A stretch of 64,000 nucleotides of DNA from Pseudohongiella acticola (GCF_001758195.1 NZ_MASR01000001.1:2542001-2606000), one strand, 5' to 3'; shown: positions 55,134-64,000, numbered from the stretch's first letter. Translations and numbers: made by a program. The notes: generated from the sequence alone by a model not told the origin.

Positions 55134-56494
55134 ATAGACGTTGTGCCGGCCGATTGATGTCGCTGTCGCTGGTATCCGGAATTTGTTTGTTGATGCCGGT
55201 GCTGTCACTCGCGGCTGAAATGCCAGTGGCGGCAAACGTCCGGGTCGACAATCAAGCCTCCGCCCAGCAAAAAAGAACGAGCGCAGAGGCCACGCCGATC
55301 AGCGTCGAGTTTGACGACCTGGAGCTGCGCACGGCCTTGCAGATTCTTGCGCAGGAACTGGGCTATGAGCTGCTGCTGGACGATGCGGTCAAGGGCACAA
55401 CCAGCTTTCGGATCGCTGACGCTGACCCACAGCAGGCGCTGAAGGCAATGTTGCAGGGCAGAAATCTTGATATGCGGCTGCGGGCGAATCTGTTGCATGT
55501 CGCACCACCTGCCGTATTGCTGGCGCTTGATAATGAAGCAAGGCGACTGCGAGAGGCGACGGCGACCATGCAGACAGAATATCTGCAGATCAACTACGCC
55601 TCGGTTGAAATCATGCTTGCGCTGGTGACAGGCGAAGGCGATTCGGCAGGGGGATTGTTGTCGGAACGTGGTTCCGCCAGCATGGATGCGCGCACCAACA
55701 CCTTGATCGTGCGCGACACCGAGGCACGATTGCTTGATGTCAAAGCCTTGCTGCGTGAGCTGGATGTGCCGGTCCGTCAGGTTCTTATTGAAACCCGTAT
55801 TGTCAGTGCGTCTACCGAGATCGGACGACAACTGGGTGCGCGCTGGGGCGCGTTCAGTCATACCGCCGCGACAGCGCCCTCAGGTGCGATTGCGAGTGAT
55901 GATCCTGTCAGTGAGTTTGTTGAGGGTGTCACCGTGCTTGCTGACCATCGGCAAGCCAGCACTATCGCGGCCGGTGTATTGCGTCGGCGACTGATGCTGG
56001 AGCTGGAACTGTCTGCACTGGAGAACTCCGGACAGGCGGAGCTGATTGCACGGCCACGCGTCACGACTCAGGACAATGTTCCGGCCAGCATTCGCTCTGG
56101 CGTGCGCATCCCCTATCAGGCCCAGGCGGGCGGTACCGCAGGTGGATCGATCACCGAGTTTGTTGATGCGGTGCTGTCGCTGGATGTGACGCCACTTATT
56201 ACGCCAGATGGGCGCATCATCATGAAGCTTGGTATTCGTCAGGATTCGGTGGCATCGGGCAGTGGCGATGTGCCCGCCATCAATACCAATACTGTCACTA
56301 CACAGGTGCTGGTCGACAATGGTGACACGCTGGTGCTCGGCGGGATCTTTCGCGACGAACAGACCCGGGAGGAGGTTCGCACGCCATTGCTGGGTGATGT
56401 GCCCGTGCTGGGCTGGCTGTTCAGGCGTTCTCAACAGGCAGCCAGGCGTACGGAATTGCTAATTTTCATTACGCCGCAAATTGTTTCGCCATAA
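55130..56494 (+). CDS. pilQ: Short secretin of the PilQ/HofQ/ComE type
   Basis: Outer-membrane secretin pore for pilus or DNA passage, 454 residues. Signal peptide ends near residue 30 (LSLAA). An STN domain begins at ISVEFDDLELRTALQILAQE (about residue 58), followed by one N-type ring domain (NYASVEIMLALV; DARTNTLIVRD) and the secretin core with VLIETRIVSAS, ARPRVTTQDN, VTPLITPDGRIIMKL and VLGGIFRDEQTREEVRTPLLGDVPVLGWLF (in parts). The AMIN domains of PilQ are missing, so length and layout resemble HofQ/ComE. Coupled to pilO by ATGA. Confidence 0.9.
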   Translation: MNRRCAGRLMSLSLVSGICLLMPVLSLAAEMPVAANVRVDNQASAQQKRTSAEATPISVEFDDLELRTALQILAQELGYELLLDDAVKGTTSFRIADADPQQALKAMLQGRNLDMRLRANLLHVAPPAVLLALDNEARRLREATATMQTEYLQINYASVEIMLALVTGEGDSAGGLLSERGSASMDARTNTLIVRDTEARLLDVKALLRELDVPVRQVLIETRIVSASTEIGRQLGARWGAFSHTAATAPSGAIASDDPVSEFVEGVTVLADHRQASTIAAGVLRRRLMLELELSALENSGQAELIARPRVTTQDNVPASIRSGVRIPYQAQAGGTAGGSITEFVDAVLSLDVTPLITPDGRIIMKLGIRQDSVASGSGDVPAINTNTVTTQVLVDNGDTLVLGGIFRDEQTREEVRTPLLGDVPVLGWLFRRSQQAARRTELLIFITPQIVSP

Positions 56495-56611
56495 TAACGG
56501 TCAGGTTACTGATAGCGGTGTGATGCCGCTTTTTACTTGAGTTTTCCGGCGCAGACGGGTTAGATTGCGCCCTTGAATTTGCAACCTGCCTGCCAAGGAC
56601 ACCTGACCGCT

Positions 56612-57154
56612 ATGCAAGAAAGCGCCAATCTTTACCTGATCGGCCCCATGGGGGTTGGCAAAAGCACGATCGGGCGGATGCTGGCTGCGGCATTGGACAG
56701 GCCGTTTTTCGATTCGGACCGGGAGATTGAAGCACTGACGGGTGCCGACATCCCCTGGATATTCGATGTCGAAGGCGAGGCGGGTTTTCGCGTACGCGAA
56801 GAGCGCATGATTGACACGCTGACTCAGCGCGACGGCATCGTACTGGCAACCGGAGGCGGGGCAATCCTGTCGTCCCACAGTCGTGATAATCTCAATAGCC
56901 GCGGTACCGTGGTTTACCTGAAGGCATCTATCGCGCAGCAGTTCGAGCGCACCAGCAAGGACCGTAACCGGCCTCTGCTGCAGACGGCTGACCCCTTGTC
57001 CCGAATACGCGAATTGATGAAAATACGTGAACCTTTGTACACACAAACGGCGCATATCACGGTGGATACCAGTCGGCGGGGGCCGCGCACCGTTGTCACC
57101 GAGATATTGCGTCGTTTGAGTGACTACGAAGCCCCGGAATTACCCGAAACCTGA
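56612..57154 (+). CDS. aroK: Shikimate kinase
   Basis: Phosphorylates shikimate at the 3-OH. From ATG 56612 it is 180 residues, the usual length; the frame extends to 56573 with a TTG. It has Walker A in IGPMGVGKSTIGRML, shikimate-binding DSDREIE and GFRVREERMI, GGGAI, and the lid with RNRPLLQ. It follows pilQ by 117 bases, as in the pilMNOPQ-aroKB cluster of pseudomonads. Confidence 0.97.
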   Translation: MQESANLYLIGPMGVGKSTIGRMLAAALDRPFFDSDREIEALTGADIPWIFDVEGEAGFRVREERMIDTLTQRDGIVLATGGGAILSSHSRDNLNSRGTVVYLKASIAQQFERTSKDRNRPLLQTADPLSRIRELMKIREPLYTQTAHITVDTSRRGPRTVVTEILRRLSDYEAPELPET

Positions 57155-57217
57155 CGCTGGCATGGTTGTCGGCGCGGTGGCGCTCTGTTACCTGAACCCA
57201 AAGCGGAAATTAATTGC

Positions 57218-58315
57218 ATGATGAATGTTGATGTTGATCTGGGCGAGCGCAGCTACCCCATCTTCATAGGCCCCGGTTTGCTGTCGCAGCCCGGAATCCT
57301 GAGCCCCTATATTAGAGGTGGTCGGGTGTTGGTGGTGACCAACGAGGTCGTGGCGCCTCTGCACCTGGACGCCCTGCAAGCGACATTGGCCGATGCCAGC
57401 GATCGCCAGGTTGATGTTCTGGTTCTGCCTGATGGCGAGCACACCAAAACGCTGTCGACGCTGCAGCTGATCTATGATGAGCTATTGAGCAAACGTCACG
57501 AGCGCAGCACCACGCTGATTGCCCTGGGTGGTGGCGTTACCGGTGATATAACTGGCTTCGCAGCGGCAACCTACCAGCGTGGTGTTGATTTTATTCAGGT
57601 GCCAACAACATTGCTGTCTCAAGTGGATTCGTCTGTCGGGGGCAAGACCGGCGTCAATCACCCGCTGGGTAAAAACATGATCGGGGCGTTTTACCAGCCT
57701 CGCTGTGTGCTTGCAGACATAACGGTGCTGTCGACATTGCCGGTACGTGAACTGCAGGCCGGCCTGGCTGAAGTCATCAAATACGGCCTGCTAGGCAACC
57801 ATGATTTTCTGCTCTGGCTGGAGCAGCACATCGATGCGCTGCTGGCTGGCGACGCGGATCTGCTGGCGCAGGCCGTGAAAATCTGTTGTGACGAGAAAGC
57901 GCGCATCGTCGCTGCTGATGAGCGCGAAGGCGGCATGCGTGCACTATTGAATCTGGGGCACACCTTTGGTCACGCCATTGAAGCGGCCATGGGGTACGGC
58001 AACTGGTTGCATGGCGAAGCCGTGGCCACCGGCATGGTCATGGCGGCTGACCTGTCATGGCGACTGGGATGGATCAGTGCCGATGATGCCTCGCGTGCCC
58101 GTGACCTGGTGGCGCGCGCCGGTCTGCCTGTGTGCCCACCGCCAGAGATGACGGCTGATCAGTTTATGTCGTTGATGTCAGTCGATAAAAAGGTTCAGGC
58201 TGGCAAAGTCCGTTTCATTTTACTGCGTGGTCTGGGCGATGCGGTGGTTGAGTCGGACATTGATCCGGACCTGTTGCGGCAGACCCTGAGTGCCGGCGAC
58301 CGCCTGTGTCGCTAA
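57218..58315 (+). CDS. aroB: 3-dehydroquinate synthase
   Basis: Converts DAHP to 3-dehydroquinate with NAD and a divalent metal. The 365-residue protein shows the NAD-binding [10 protein letters not shown] and [19 protein letters not shown], then [17 protein letters not shown], and the metal-ligand histidines in [12 protein letters not shown], with HGEAVATGM following. Lies 63 bases after aroK; co-transcription is probable. Confidence 0.97.
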   Translation: MMNVDVDLGERSYPIFIGPGLLSQPGILSPYIRGGRVLVVTNEVVAPLHLDALQATLADASDRQVDVLVLPDGEHTKTLSTLQLIYDELLSKRHERSTTLIALGGGVTGDITGFAAATYQRGVDFIQVPTTLLSQVDSSVGGKTGVNHPLGKNMIGAFYQPRCVLADITVLSTLPVRELQAGLAEVIKYGLLGNHDFLLWLEQHIDALLAGDADLLAQAVKICCDEKARIVAADEREGGMRALLNLGHTFGHAIEAAMGYGNWLHGEAVATGMVMAADLSWRLGWISADDASRARDLVARAGLPVCPPPEMTADQFMSLMSVDKKVQAGKVRFILLRGLGDAVVESDIDPDLLRQTLSAGDRLCR

Positions 58316-58409
58316 ATACTCACCAGTGATCACGCACTGGCACATCCAGACCGACACCCGACAGCAGTTTACGTGTAAAATACCGCCTCAATATTGAAAG
58401 GAGTTGCCT

Positions 58410-59474
58410 GTGGCACCGCTGAAGAATGACAGATTTTTACGAGCACTGACCGGGCAGTCCGTGGATGTGACCCCGGTGTGGATGATGCGTCAGGCAGGCC
58501 GGTATTTACCGGAATACCGTGCTACCCGCAAAGTTGCAGGTGATTTCATGAGCCTGTGTCAGGCGCCGGAAATGGCCTGTGAAGTTACTCTGCAGCCGCT
58601 GCGTCGTTATCCCATGGATGCGGCTATCCTGTTTTCCGATATCCTGACCATACCCGATGCCATGGGGCTGGGGCTGTACTTTTCCGAAGGTGAAGGTCCG
58701 CGTTTTCGTAAAACCGTGCGCACCGAGCAGGACGTCGAGCAATTACCGATACCGGATATCGCCCGCGATCTTTCTTATGTTACTGATGCTGTATCGTTGA
58801 TTCGCCGTGAACTTAATGGCTCGGTACCGCTGATCGGTTTCTCTGGCAGCCCCTGGACACTGGCCACCTACATGATTGAGGGCAGTGGCAGTAAAGATTT
58901 CCGTCATGCCAAAGAGTTCATGTATAACCACCCGGAACTGATGCATCAATTGCTGGAAAAGCTGGCGCAGACGGTCACGGCTTACCTTAATGCTCAGATA
59001 GCCGCCGGCGCACAGGCCGTGCAGATTTTTGATACCTGGGGTGGGATTCTGTCGACAGGTGCCTATCAGGCGTTTTCGCTGAACTACATGAAAAAAATTA
59101 TTGCCGGCCTCACCAAAGAAGCTGATGGCCGCAAGGTCCCGGTTATTGTGTTTACCAAAAATGGCGGCCTGTGGCTGGACCAGATTGCAGACAGTGGTTG
59201 TCACTGCGTAGGTCTGGACTGGACCATGGAAATGGGCCGCGCACGCGCCATGATCGGCGACAAAGTGTCGCTGCAGGGCAACATGGATCCCACTATTCTG
59301 TATTCGTCGCCAGCGGCCATACGCGCGGAAGTGGACCGGATTCTGGCCTCTTACGGCGATGGCAATGGCCATGTGTTCAATCTGGGGCACGGCATTACCC
59401 CCGGCGTGGATCCGGACAACGTGACGGCCTTTGTTGATGCGGTTCATGAGCTCTCAGCTCAGTACCACCGCTGA
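58410..59474 (+). CDS. hemE: Uroporphyrinogen decarboxylase
   Basis: Decarboxylates the four acetate side chains of uroporphyrinogen III in haem synthesis. GTG 58410 is chosen because AAAGGAG lies six bases upstream and gives 354 residues, as in E. coli; a TTG at 58404 is too close to the ribosome-binding site. Motifs are [12 protein letters not shown] near residue 25, [22 protein letters not shown], and CVGLDWTM with VSLQGNMDP. The downstream folK reading frame begins inside its last codons. Confidence 0.97.
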   Translation: MAPLKNDRFLRALTGQSVDVTPVWMMRQAGRYLPEYRATRKVAGDFMSLCQAPEMACEVTLQPLRRYPMDAAILFSDILTIPDAMGLGLYFSEGEGPRFRKTVRTEQDVEQLPIPDIARDLSYVTDAVSLIRRELNGSVPLIGFSGSPWTLATYMIEGSGSKDFRHAKEFMYNHPELMHQLLEKLAQTVTAYLNAQIAAGAQAVQIFDTWGGILSTGAYQAFSLNYMKKIIAGLTKEADGRKVPVIVFTKNGGLWLDQIADSGCHCVGLDWTMEMGRARAMIGDKVSLQGNMDPTILYSSPAAIRAEVDRILASYGDGNGHVFNLGHGITPGVDPDNVTAFVDAVHELSAQYHR

Positions 59475-59955
59475 ACTGATTGCGCGCCACAGTGGTGGCG
59501 GCCTCAGTGCTGAGCGCCTGGCGATTGTGTCGCTTGGCGCCAATCTGCCGTCGCGGTTCGGCTCGCCGCGTGCCACGCTTGAGCAGGCTGCTGATAAACT
59601 GACAGCGCTTAGCGTCTGGCCCGTCGTACTGTCTCCGATTGTCCAGACTGCGCCGATTGACTGCCCGCCGGAATCACCTGAGTTTTTTAATGCGGTTGCG
59701 GTGCTTGATCCCGGCAAAGAGACGAGTCCGTTGCAGTTTTTGCGGACGCTACAGGCGATTGAAACGTATTTCGGACGTGCCCGTACGGGCCAGATAAATG
59801 AGCCCCGGGTGCTCGACCTGGACCTGATCTGTTATGGCCAGCATCGGTGTAAATCATCTGAATTGACGTTGCCGCACCCGCGCGCTGCGCAGCGGGATTT
59901 TGTTCTGAAACCGTTGGCTGTGATCTGGCCCTCATTTGAGTTGCCAGCCTCTTGA
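59446..59955 (+). CDS. folK: Hydroxymethyldihydropterin pyrophosphokinase
   Basis: Transfers pyrophosphate from ATP to 6-hydroxymethyl-7,8-dihydropterin in folate synthesis. The 169-residue protein has [20 protein letters not shown] (in parts) and the diagnostic [21 protein letters not shown], with the pterin/Mg residues DLDLI, then [16 protein letters not shown]. The start is ATG 59446, overlapping hemE by 29 bases; homology begins only at about residue 25, so a shorter non-ATG start is possible. Together with the pteridine reductase at the left edge it is a second folate gene in the window. Confidence 0.94.
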   Translation: MSSQLSTTAELIARHSGGGLSAERLAIVSLGANLPSRFGSPRATLEQAADKLTALSVWPVVLSPIVQTAPIDCPPESPEFFNAVAVLDPGKETSPLQFLRTLQAIETYFGRARTGQINEPRVLDLDLICYGQHRCKSSELTLPHPRAAQRDFVLKPLAVIWPSFELPAS

Positions 59956-60001
59956 TACTGGCTTTTAAGTATGTATACTAAAATGCTGGAATAGGTGAAG
60001 A

Positions 60002-60075
60002 CCCGCTGAAAAGACTGCGTTCGCTAAGCAGACTGTGCCCGTTAACAGGACTGACCCTGCAAACTGGGACTGCTG
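60002..60075. repeat. Degenerate 18-bp tandem repeat downstream of folK
   Basis: Four imperfect copies of a unit like CCCGCTAANAGGACTGNG, aligned by GACTG at 60013, 60031, 60049 and 60068 (spacing 18, 18, 19). It occupies much of the 59956-60171 gap. Confidence 0.6.
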
Positions 60076-60171
60076 ACTGAACCTGATACTGATCTGGGTA
60101 AAAGTCAGTAAATGCGTGGTGGCCTTTATCATAACAACACGGAAGCAATACAAGAGCGACATGACAACGCT

Positions 60172-61176
60172 ATGAAACCAGCCCGCCCATACATTATCAG
60201 CGCTTTGTTGGCCCTGAGCACTCTGGTTACCATGCCATCGGCTATCGCTCAGGAGTCGGTCAATGACCGGGCTGAGACGGGTATGTTTAGCAGTGCCGCT
60301 CGCGCCATATCCAGCAGTGTGGGGCAATGGTTTGGGCTTAACAGACAGGATTCATCCGATGCCGAGCCGGTCAACGAAAACGTCCGGGGTGAAATGGGCG
60401 AAGCGGGCCAAAGCGGGCAGATACGGCAAGCAGGACAACCAGGTCAGATAGCACAAGTCGATCAAGTAGATCAAGTTAGGCAAATAGGACAGCTGGGACA
60501 AATAGCGCTGCCAGGACAAATGGGGCGGTCGGATGACATAGTCGTCCCGGATCTGTTGCTGGAGGCCTTCCCTGCACTCAGCTCCGCCGATGATGTATTA
60601 CATTCCCTTGACTTCGGGCGGGAACAGAACTTTCTGGACGGCAGTCCTGCCGTGCCTCAGGAGCTGGATCTCAGTGCCTCCTACATCTGGCAATCGCCTC
60701 GTTTCGGGCAGTTCATTGTCAGTACTAATACCACGTATGTATACAACACCAGCCCGTCGGATGTGTCGCTTGAACCCGCCAGACTGACGTCGGCCGAGAA
60801 GACTGCTTCAGGGTTCGGGCTGGGTTCAGGCATGGCGCCGGAATTGCAGAGCAGCCTGACGTTCACCTGGCAGATTGGCAATCACACGGCGACCGCTGTT
60901 ACCAGTTATGTAGATGGGCTGGAAACCTTTGGCATGCTGAGTAACGACACGCTGAACATTGAGCAGCTCAATGAATTGATGGGTGAAATTGCAACATTGG
61001 ATCTAAGCTACGGTTACAACGTAAAAGCAGGCAAGCAGGGTAATGCCTCGATATCGGTAGGTCTGCGCAGCCAGTTTGATCGCCGGCAGCTGACCCCGGC
61101 CATCAATCCGGCGACCGCCCGCATGCCCAATACCCCGAATCGAATGGCTTACGGTACCATCAAGTATCAGTTCTGA
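60172..61176 (+). CDS. Putative outer-membrane beta-barrel protein with a Gln/Gly-rich repeat linker
   Basis: Exported protein of 334 residues from ATG 60172; the signal peptide ends at MPSAIAQ. Residues 60-120 form a repeat linker of GQ-x-GQ units (GQSGQIRQAGQPGQIAQ, VDQVDQVRQIGQLGQIA). The rest is alternating beta-strand sequence with aromatic girdle residues, ending GTIKYQF; a terminal Phe is the hallmark of a BAM-assembled barrel. Strands such as LDLSASYIWQSPRFGQF and ASISVGLRSQFD recall the end of TonB-dependent receptors, but no plug or TonB box is seen. Function unknown; convergent with bioA. Confidence 0.65.
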   Translation: MKPARPYIISALLALSTLVTMPSAIAQESVNDRAETGMFSSAARAISSSVGQWFGLNRQDSSDAEPVNENVRGEMGEAGQSGQIRQAGQPGQIAQVDQVDQVRQIGQLGQIALPGQMGRSDDIVVPDLLLEAFPALSSADDVLHSLDFGREQNFLDGSPAVPQELDLSASYIWQSPRFGQFIVSTNTTYVYNTSPSDVSLEPARLTSAEKTASGFGLGSGMAPELQSSLTFTWQIGNHTATAVTSYVDGLETFGMLSNDTLNIEQLNELMGEIATLDLSYGYNVKAGKQGNASISVGLRSQFDRRQLTPAINPATARMPNTPNRMAYGTIKYQF

Positions 61177-61205
61177 TTTTGTTCCGCCCCGCCTCTTGGT
61201 TCTGA

Positions 61206-62534
61206 CTATCCTCTAATTCCTGCATCTAATTCCTGCATCACGGTGGCGACAGCTGTGCATAGCGTCGACAGCTGCTGCGTCGTGATGATGTACGGTGGCA
61301 TGATATAAACCAGTTTTCCGAAGGGGCGAATCCATGCTCCGAGTTCCACGAAGCGCGGCTGAATGCTTGTCATATCGACCGGCTGTTTGAGTTCGACAAC
61401 GCCAATTGCGCCCAGCACTCTGACATCAGCGACGCTCGAGGAATCCCGGCACACAGCCAACTCTGCCTGTAACTGTTGTTCAATGCGGGCAACATTTTCC
61501 TGCCACTGGCTGCTTAGCAGCAGCTCCAGACTGGCGCCGGCGACGGCACAGGCCAGTGGGTTAGCCATAAAGGTTGGTCCATGCATGAAGCTGCCGCCGT
61601 TTTGCGAAATGGTAGCGGCAACATGCTCAGTGGTCAGCGTTGCCGCCAGCGTCATGTAGCCGCCGGTAAGCGCCTTGCCAACGCACATGATGTCAGGGCT
61701 TATGCCGGCATGTTCGCAGGCAAACAGCTTGCCCGTGCGGCCAAAACCCGTTGCGATTTCATCTGCGATCAATAGCAGGCCAAATTCATCGCACAGTTTT
61801 CGAGCCTCGCGCACATACTGCGGCGAATAGAAAAACATGCCGCCCGCGCCCTGGACCACCGGCTCCAGAATAACGGCGGCAATGCTTTCGTGGTGTGTGC
61901 TCACTATCGCCCGCAGCGAGCTAATATCGGTGTCGTCCCAGGGCTCGTGAAAGCGACTGCGCGGTGCATCGGCGAAGAACTGACGGGTCAGGTTATTCTC
62001 GAACAGCGAATGCATGCCGGTTACCGGATCACAGGTCGACATCGCGGCAAATGTGTCACCATGGTAGGCCCTGCGCAAACTCAGCAGACGACATTTCTGT
62101 GGTTTGCCCTGTGCCTGCCAGAATTGAATGGCCATTTTTATGGCAACTTCAACGGCAACGGAACCAGAGTCACTGAAGAATACCTTCTGCAGGGGTTTCG
62201 GGCAGATGGCGAGCAATTGTTGGGCCAGGCGAATTGCAGGTTCGTGGGTCAGGCCGCCAAACATGACGTGCGACATATGCTGAAGCTGACGGTGAATCGC
62301 AGCGTTAAGCACCGGGTGGTTGTAGCCATGCACCGCGGCCCACCATGAGCTCATGCCATCAATCAGTGTCTGGCCATTGGCCAGGTGCAGTTCGCAGCCG
62401 CTGGCGCTTTGCACCAGAAATACGGGTGACGGCTCGGTCATGGACGTGTAGGGGTGGATCAGGTGTGCATGATCAAATTGTGCCAGCTGAGCCTGCTCAG
62501 CAGCGGACATGGGGGGCAGGTCGGGAGTTGTCAT
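61206..62534 (-). CDS. bioA: Adenosylmethionine-8-amino-7-oxononanoate aminotransferase
   Basis: PLP transaminase making DAPA for biotin from KAPA and SAM, 442 residues. It has [18 protein letters not shown] near residue 60, [17 protein letters not shown], the PLP aspartate in [15 protein letters not shown], and the lysine in [15 protein letters not shown]. The last codons contain a 13-base direct duplication (ATGCAGGAATTAG twice) that set the present stop. It lies 6 bases after comF on the same strand. Confidence 0.96.
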   Translation of the reverse strand: MTTPDLPPMSAAEQAQLAQFDHAHLIHPYTSMTEPSPVFLVQSASGCELHLANGQTLIDGMSSWWAAVHGYNHPVLNAAIHRQLQHMSHVMFGGLTHEPAIRLAQQLLAICPKPLQKVFFSDSGSVAVEVAIKMAIQFWQAQGKPQKCRLLSLRRAYHGDTFAAMSTCDPVTGMHSLFENNLTRQFFADAPRSRFHEPWDDTDISSLRAIVSTHHESIAAVILEPVVQGAGGMFFYSPQYVREARKLCDEFGLLLIADEIATGFGRTGKLFACEHAGISPDIMCVGKALTGGYMTLAATLTTEHVAATISQNGGSFMHGPTFMANPLACAVAGASLELLLSSQWQENVARIEQQLQAELAVCRDSSSVADVRVLGAIGVVELKQPVDMTSIQPRFVELGAWIRPFGKLVYIMPPYIITTQQLSTLCTAVATVMQELDAGIRG

Positions 62535-62540
62535 GTTGGG

Positions 62541-63314
62541 TCAGGATTCCGGTTGATGATTGCTGCGGGCCAGCGCCCACACATCGATTCTGGCGGCAGC
62601 GGTGCTGTGCATGACAGCGGCCATTGCCTGCGTTGTTGCTGACGTGGTTACCACATCGTCAATGATTGCAAGACGCATCCCGGGTGTCAACGCGGTGCCG
62701 GTGCGTACGCTGAATACGCCCTGCATGTTGTGCAGCCTTGCCTGCGCATCCAGGCCACGCTGTGCCGTGCCGGACCGACGCTGGCAGCTATGCGCCAACA
62801 CCGGTATTCCTGTGTGCCGGGACAGTCGCCGCGCCAGTAGCAAAGCCTGGTTGAAACCCCGCGCCCTGAGCCGGGAAGGATGCAGCGGTACCGGTAGCAG
62901 AATGTCCGGCCAGACCGTTTCGCTGTCCCGATAATGCTGCAGAAAATGTGCAATGAAGCAGTTTGACAGCGCACGGAATTCAGGAAAGCCGCCCCTGTCC
63001 TTGAATCGACGAATCATGCTGGACACCGGGGCTTCGTAGGCAAATGTGCAAAGGCAGCGACTGAAAGCCGGTTGTGTCTGACGGCAGCGAAGGCACAAAT
63101 GAACGGTCGCATCTGAATCTCCTGAAGACCAGGCAGGGCTGGGTTGTGTTGTTACGGTGTCGGTCAGTGCAACACCGCAGGTATGGCAGCCGGGTGGTTG
63201 CCATGGCAGCTCGTCTTCGCAGTCCTGGCAGAAACCACGTTGCCGGGCGGGAGCGGTCAGGCATAAAAGACAGGGGGTAGCCAGCACCCGATTGGTGAGA
63301 TTCTTCCATTTCAT
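62541..63314 (-). CDS. comF: ComF-family phosphoribosyltransferase-like protein
   Basis: ComF/GntX protein of 257 residues linked to DNA uptake in naturally competent bacteria. The N-terminal zinc-type cysteines are visible (CLLCLTAPARQRGFCQDCE; CHTCGVAL; CLRCRQ), followed by VPLHPSRLRARGFNQALLLAR and the PRTase loop AIIDDVVTTSATTQ near residue 218. It is placed between the probable BirA operator and bioA, the spot where it commonly sits beside biotin genes in gammaproteobacteria. Confidence 0.92.
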   Translation of the reverse strand: MKWKNLTNRVLATPCLLCLTAPARQRGFCQDCEDELPWQPPGCHTCGVALTDTVTTQPSPAWSSGDSDATVHLCLRCRQTQPAFSRCLCTFAYEAPVSSMIRRFKDRGGFPEFRALSNCFIAHFLQHYRDSETVWPDILLPVPLHPSRLRARGFNQALLLARRLSRHTGIPVLAHSCQRRSGTAQRGLDAQARLHNMQGVFSVRTGTALTPGMRLAIIDDVVTTSATTQAMAAVMHSTAAARIDVWALARSNHQPES

Positions 63315-63387
63315 GGCGTGGGATTGTGGTAGTTGTTCGCAGTAACTGTATTTGGTTACTGCTTGTGTTCACTATTGTCGCGGCATG

Positions 63388-63420
63388 TCGTCAACTTAAT
63401 TGATTGCAAAAAGTTGACAA
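63388..63420. promoter_or_regulatory. Probable BirA operator between comF-bioA and bioB
   Basis: Inverted half-sites TCGTCAACT and AGTTGACAA are separated by 15 bases. Eight of nine positions pair, matching the spacing of BirA operators (TTGTAAACC-N15/16-GGTTTACAA type). It overlaps the bioB -35 box, so biotin-loaded BirA would block bioB, and possibly the divergent comF-bioA. Confidence 0.65.
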
Positions 63421-63441
63421 TGCCTTGGGTGGAATTAGAAT
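63414..63441 (+). promoter_or_regulatory. Sigma-70 promoter of bioB
   Basis: TTGACA (63414-63419, perfect -35) and TAGAAT (63436-63441) with a 16-base spacer. The -35 box is part of the right BirA half-site. Transcription would give a leader of about 160 bases before the bioB ATG. Confidence 0.6.
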
Positions 63442-63499
63442 AGGCCGCAAGTCAGACCACAACCATCGGACAGGCGTGCATTCGCCATTGCAGGAGGTA

Positions 63500-63514
63500 A
63501 TGCCTTCTCTGTAA
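63500..63514 (+). CDS. Candidate four-codon leader ORF upstream of bioB
   Basis: ATG CCT TCT CTG TAA (MPSL) follows a strong CAGGAGG site 2 bases away. Its TAA is followed directly by another ATG at 63515, which is in frame with bioB and has no stop before it. It may be a leader peptide, or the site may feed an N-terminally extended BioB. Confidence 0.3.
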   Translation: MPSL

Positions 63515-63610
63515 ATGCCCTCTCTGTTTTTGTGTCTGTTCATTTACTTGCCTACTTATTATAGCCACCGGGTCGCGCTCGCGCTGTCCGATCAATACCG
63601 GGAACACAAC

Positions 63611-64000
63611 ATGAATCAAACCGCTGCGGGCATCCGCCATGACTGGACACGACAAGAAGTTCAGGCGCTGTTCGAACAACCTTTCATGGATCTACTGTTT
63701 CAGGCGCAATCCGTGCATCGTGCAAATTTTGATCCCAATCAGGTGCAAATGAGTACATTGCTGTCCATCAAAACCGGGGCCTGTCCGGAGGACTGCAAGT
63801 ACTGTCCGCAAAGCGGTCACTACAACACCGGGCTGGCAAAAGAAAAGTTACTGGCGGTGGCAAAGGTTGTCGAACAGGCCAGGGTTGCCCGTGACAATGG
63901 TGCTGCCCGTTTCTGCATGGGCGCAGCATGGAAACACCCATCCGACCGGGACTTTCCTTTTGTGCTGGACATGGTTCGCGAGGTTCGCGCGCTGGGTCTG
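63611..64000 (+). CDS. bioB: Biotin synthase, C-terminus off the right edge
   Basis: Radical SAM enzyme inserting sulfur into dethiobiotin. The 130 visible codons contain [19 protein letters not shown], the SAM-cluster motif CPEDCKYC (near residue 55) followed by [10 protein letters not shown], and [17 protein letters not shown] 63611 fits the family N-terminus ([13 protein letters not shown]), though an in-frame ATG at 63515 would add 32 hydrophobic-to-basic residues. Divergent from comF-bioA across the probable BirA operator. Confidence 0.97.
   Translation, partial: MNQTAAGIRHDWTRQEVQALFEQPFMDLLFQAQSVHRANFDPNQVQMSTLLSIKTGACPEDCKYCPQSGHYNTGLAKEKLLAVAKVVEQARVARDNGAARFCMGAAWKHPSDRDFPFVLDMVREVRALGL

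Overview
The window is a chromosomal segment of a moderately GC-rich gammaproteobacterium. Gene order and protein sequences resemble the Pseudomonadales/Cellvibrionales/Oceanospirillales side of the class. The conserved blocks, as I recall them from Pseudomonas, are cca-apaH-apaG-ksgA-pdxA-surA-lptD divergent from amgK-murU; rpe-trpE; trpGDC next to vfr and an OsmC protein; ftsN-like-hslVU-DUF971-ubiE-ubiJ; priA/rpmE; and mrcA divergent from pilMNO..Q-aroK-aroB-hemE. A marine relative such as Pseudohongiella or a neighbour is possible, but the sequence alone does not prove it. I found no rRNA, tRNA, insertion sequence, prophage or CRISPR array.

Layout. 1-9.1 kb (minus): pteridine reductase, CCA-adding enzyme, ApaH/ApaG, KsgA, PdxA and the outer-membrane biogenesis pair SurA/LptD. 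9.2-13.3 kb (plus): cell-wall recycling kinase and uridylyltransferase (amgK-murU), rpe and trpE. 13.3-35 kb is mostly accessory: three copies of a palindromic intergenic repeat, an acyl-CoA dehydrogenase, an EamA transporter, lipA, a diguanylate cyclase, an alpha/beta-hydrolase plus kynureninase pair, a membrane protein, an orphan NarL-type regulator, a photolyase, a radical SAM / 27-residue peptide / AraC cluster, a 1312-residue secreted repeat protein, an MmyB-like regulator, a TrmH-type methyltransferase, a crotonase, an SDR and several unknowns.

35-43 kb: trpG-trpD-trpC, a membrane-anchored unknown, vfr, an OsmC protein and a bufferin-type copper-peptide operon (bufA-bufB-bufC, minus strand) lying where ubiB would normally follow ubiE-ubiJ. 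43-50 kb: ubiquinone genes, heat-shock protease HslVU with a near-consensus sigma-32 promoter, an FtsN-like SPOR protein, an unusual PriA, chorismate mutase and ribosomal protein L31. 50-60 kb: penicillin-binding protein 1A, a compact type IV pilus/DNA-uptake operon (pilM, N, O, Q without a recognisable pilP), the shikimate genes aroK and aroB, hemE and folK. 60-64 kb: a beta-barrel-like secreted protein, then comF-bioA divergent from bioB across a probable BirA operator; bioB runs off the right edge.

Most unusual items: (1) a radical SAM/SPASM-like enzyme followed by a well-initiated 27-codon ORF ending in Cys-Cys, translationally coupled (TAGTG) to an AraC regulator, which could be an unrecognised RiPP system; (2) a bufferin precursor that appears to be an internal duplication of the BufA2 domain; (3) palindromic intergenic repeats in which the inner hairpin is swapped but the fold kept; (4) PriA apparently without its winged-helix domain and with a hexapeptide-repeat N-terminus; (5) several independent 17-19-bp tandem arrays at gene ends.
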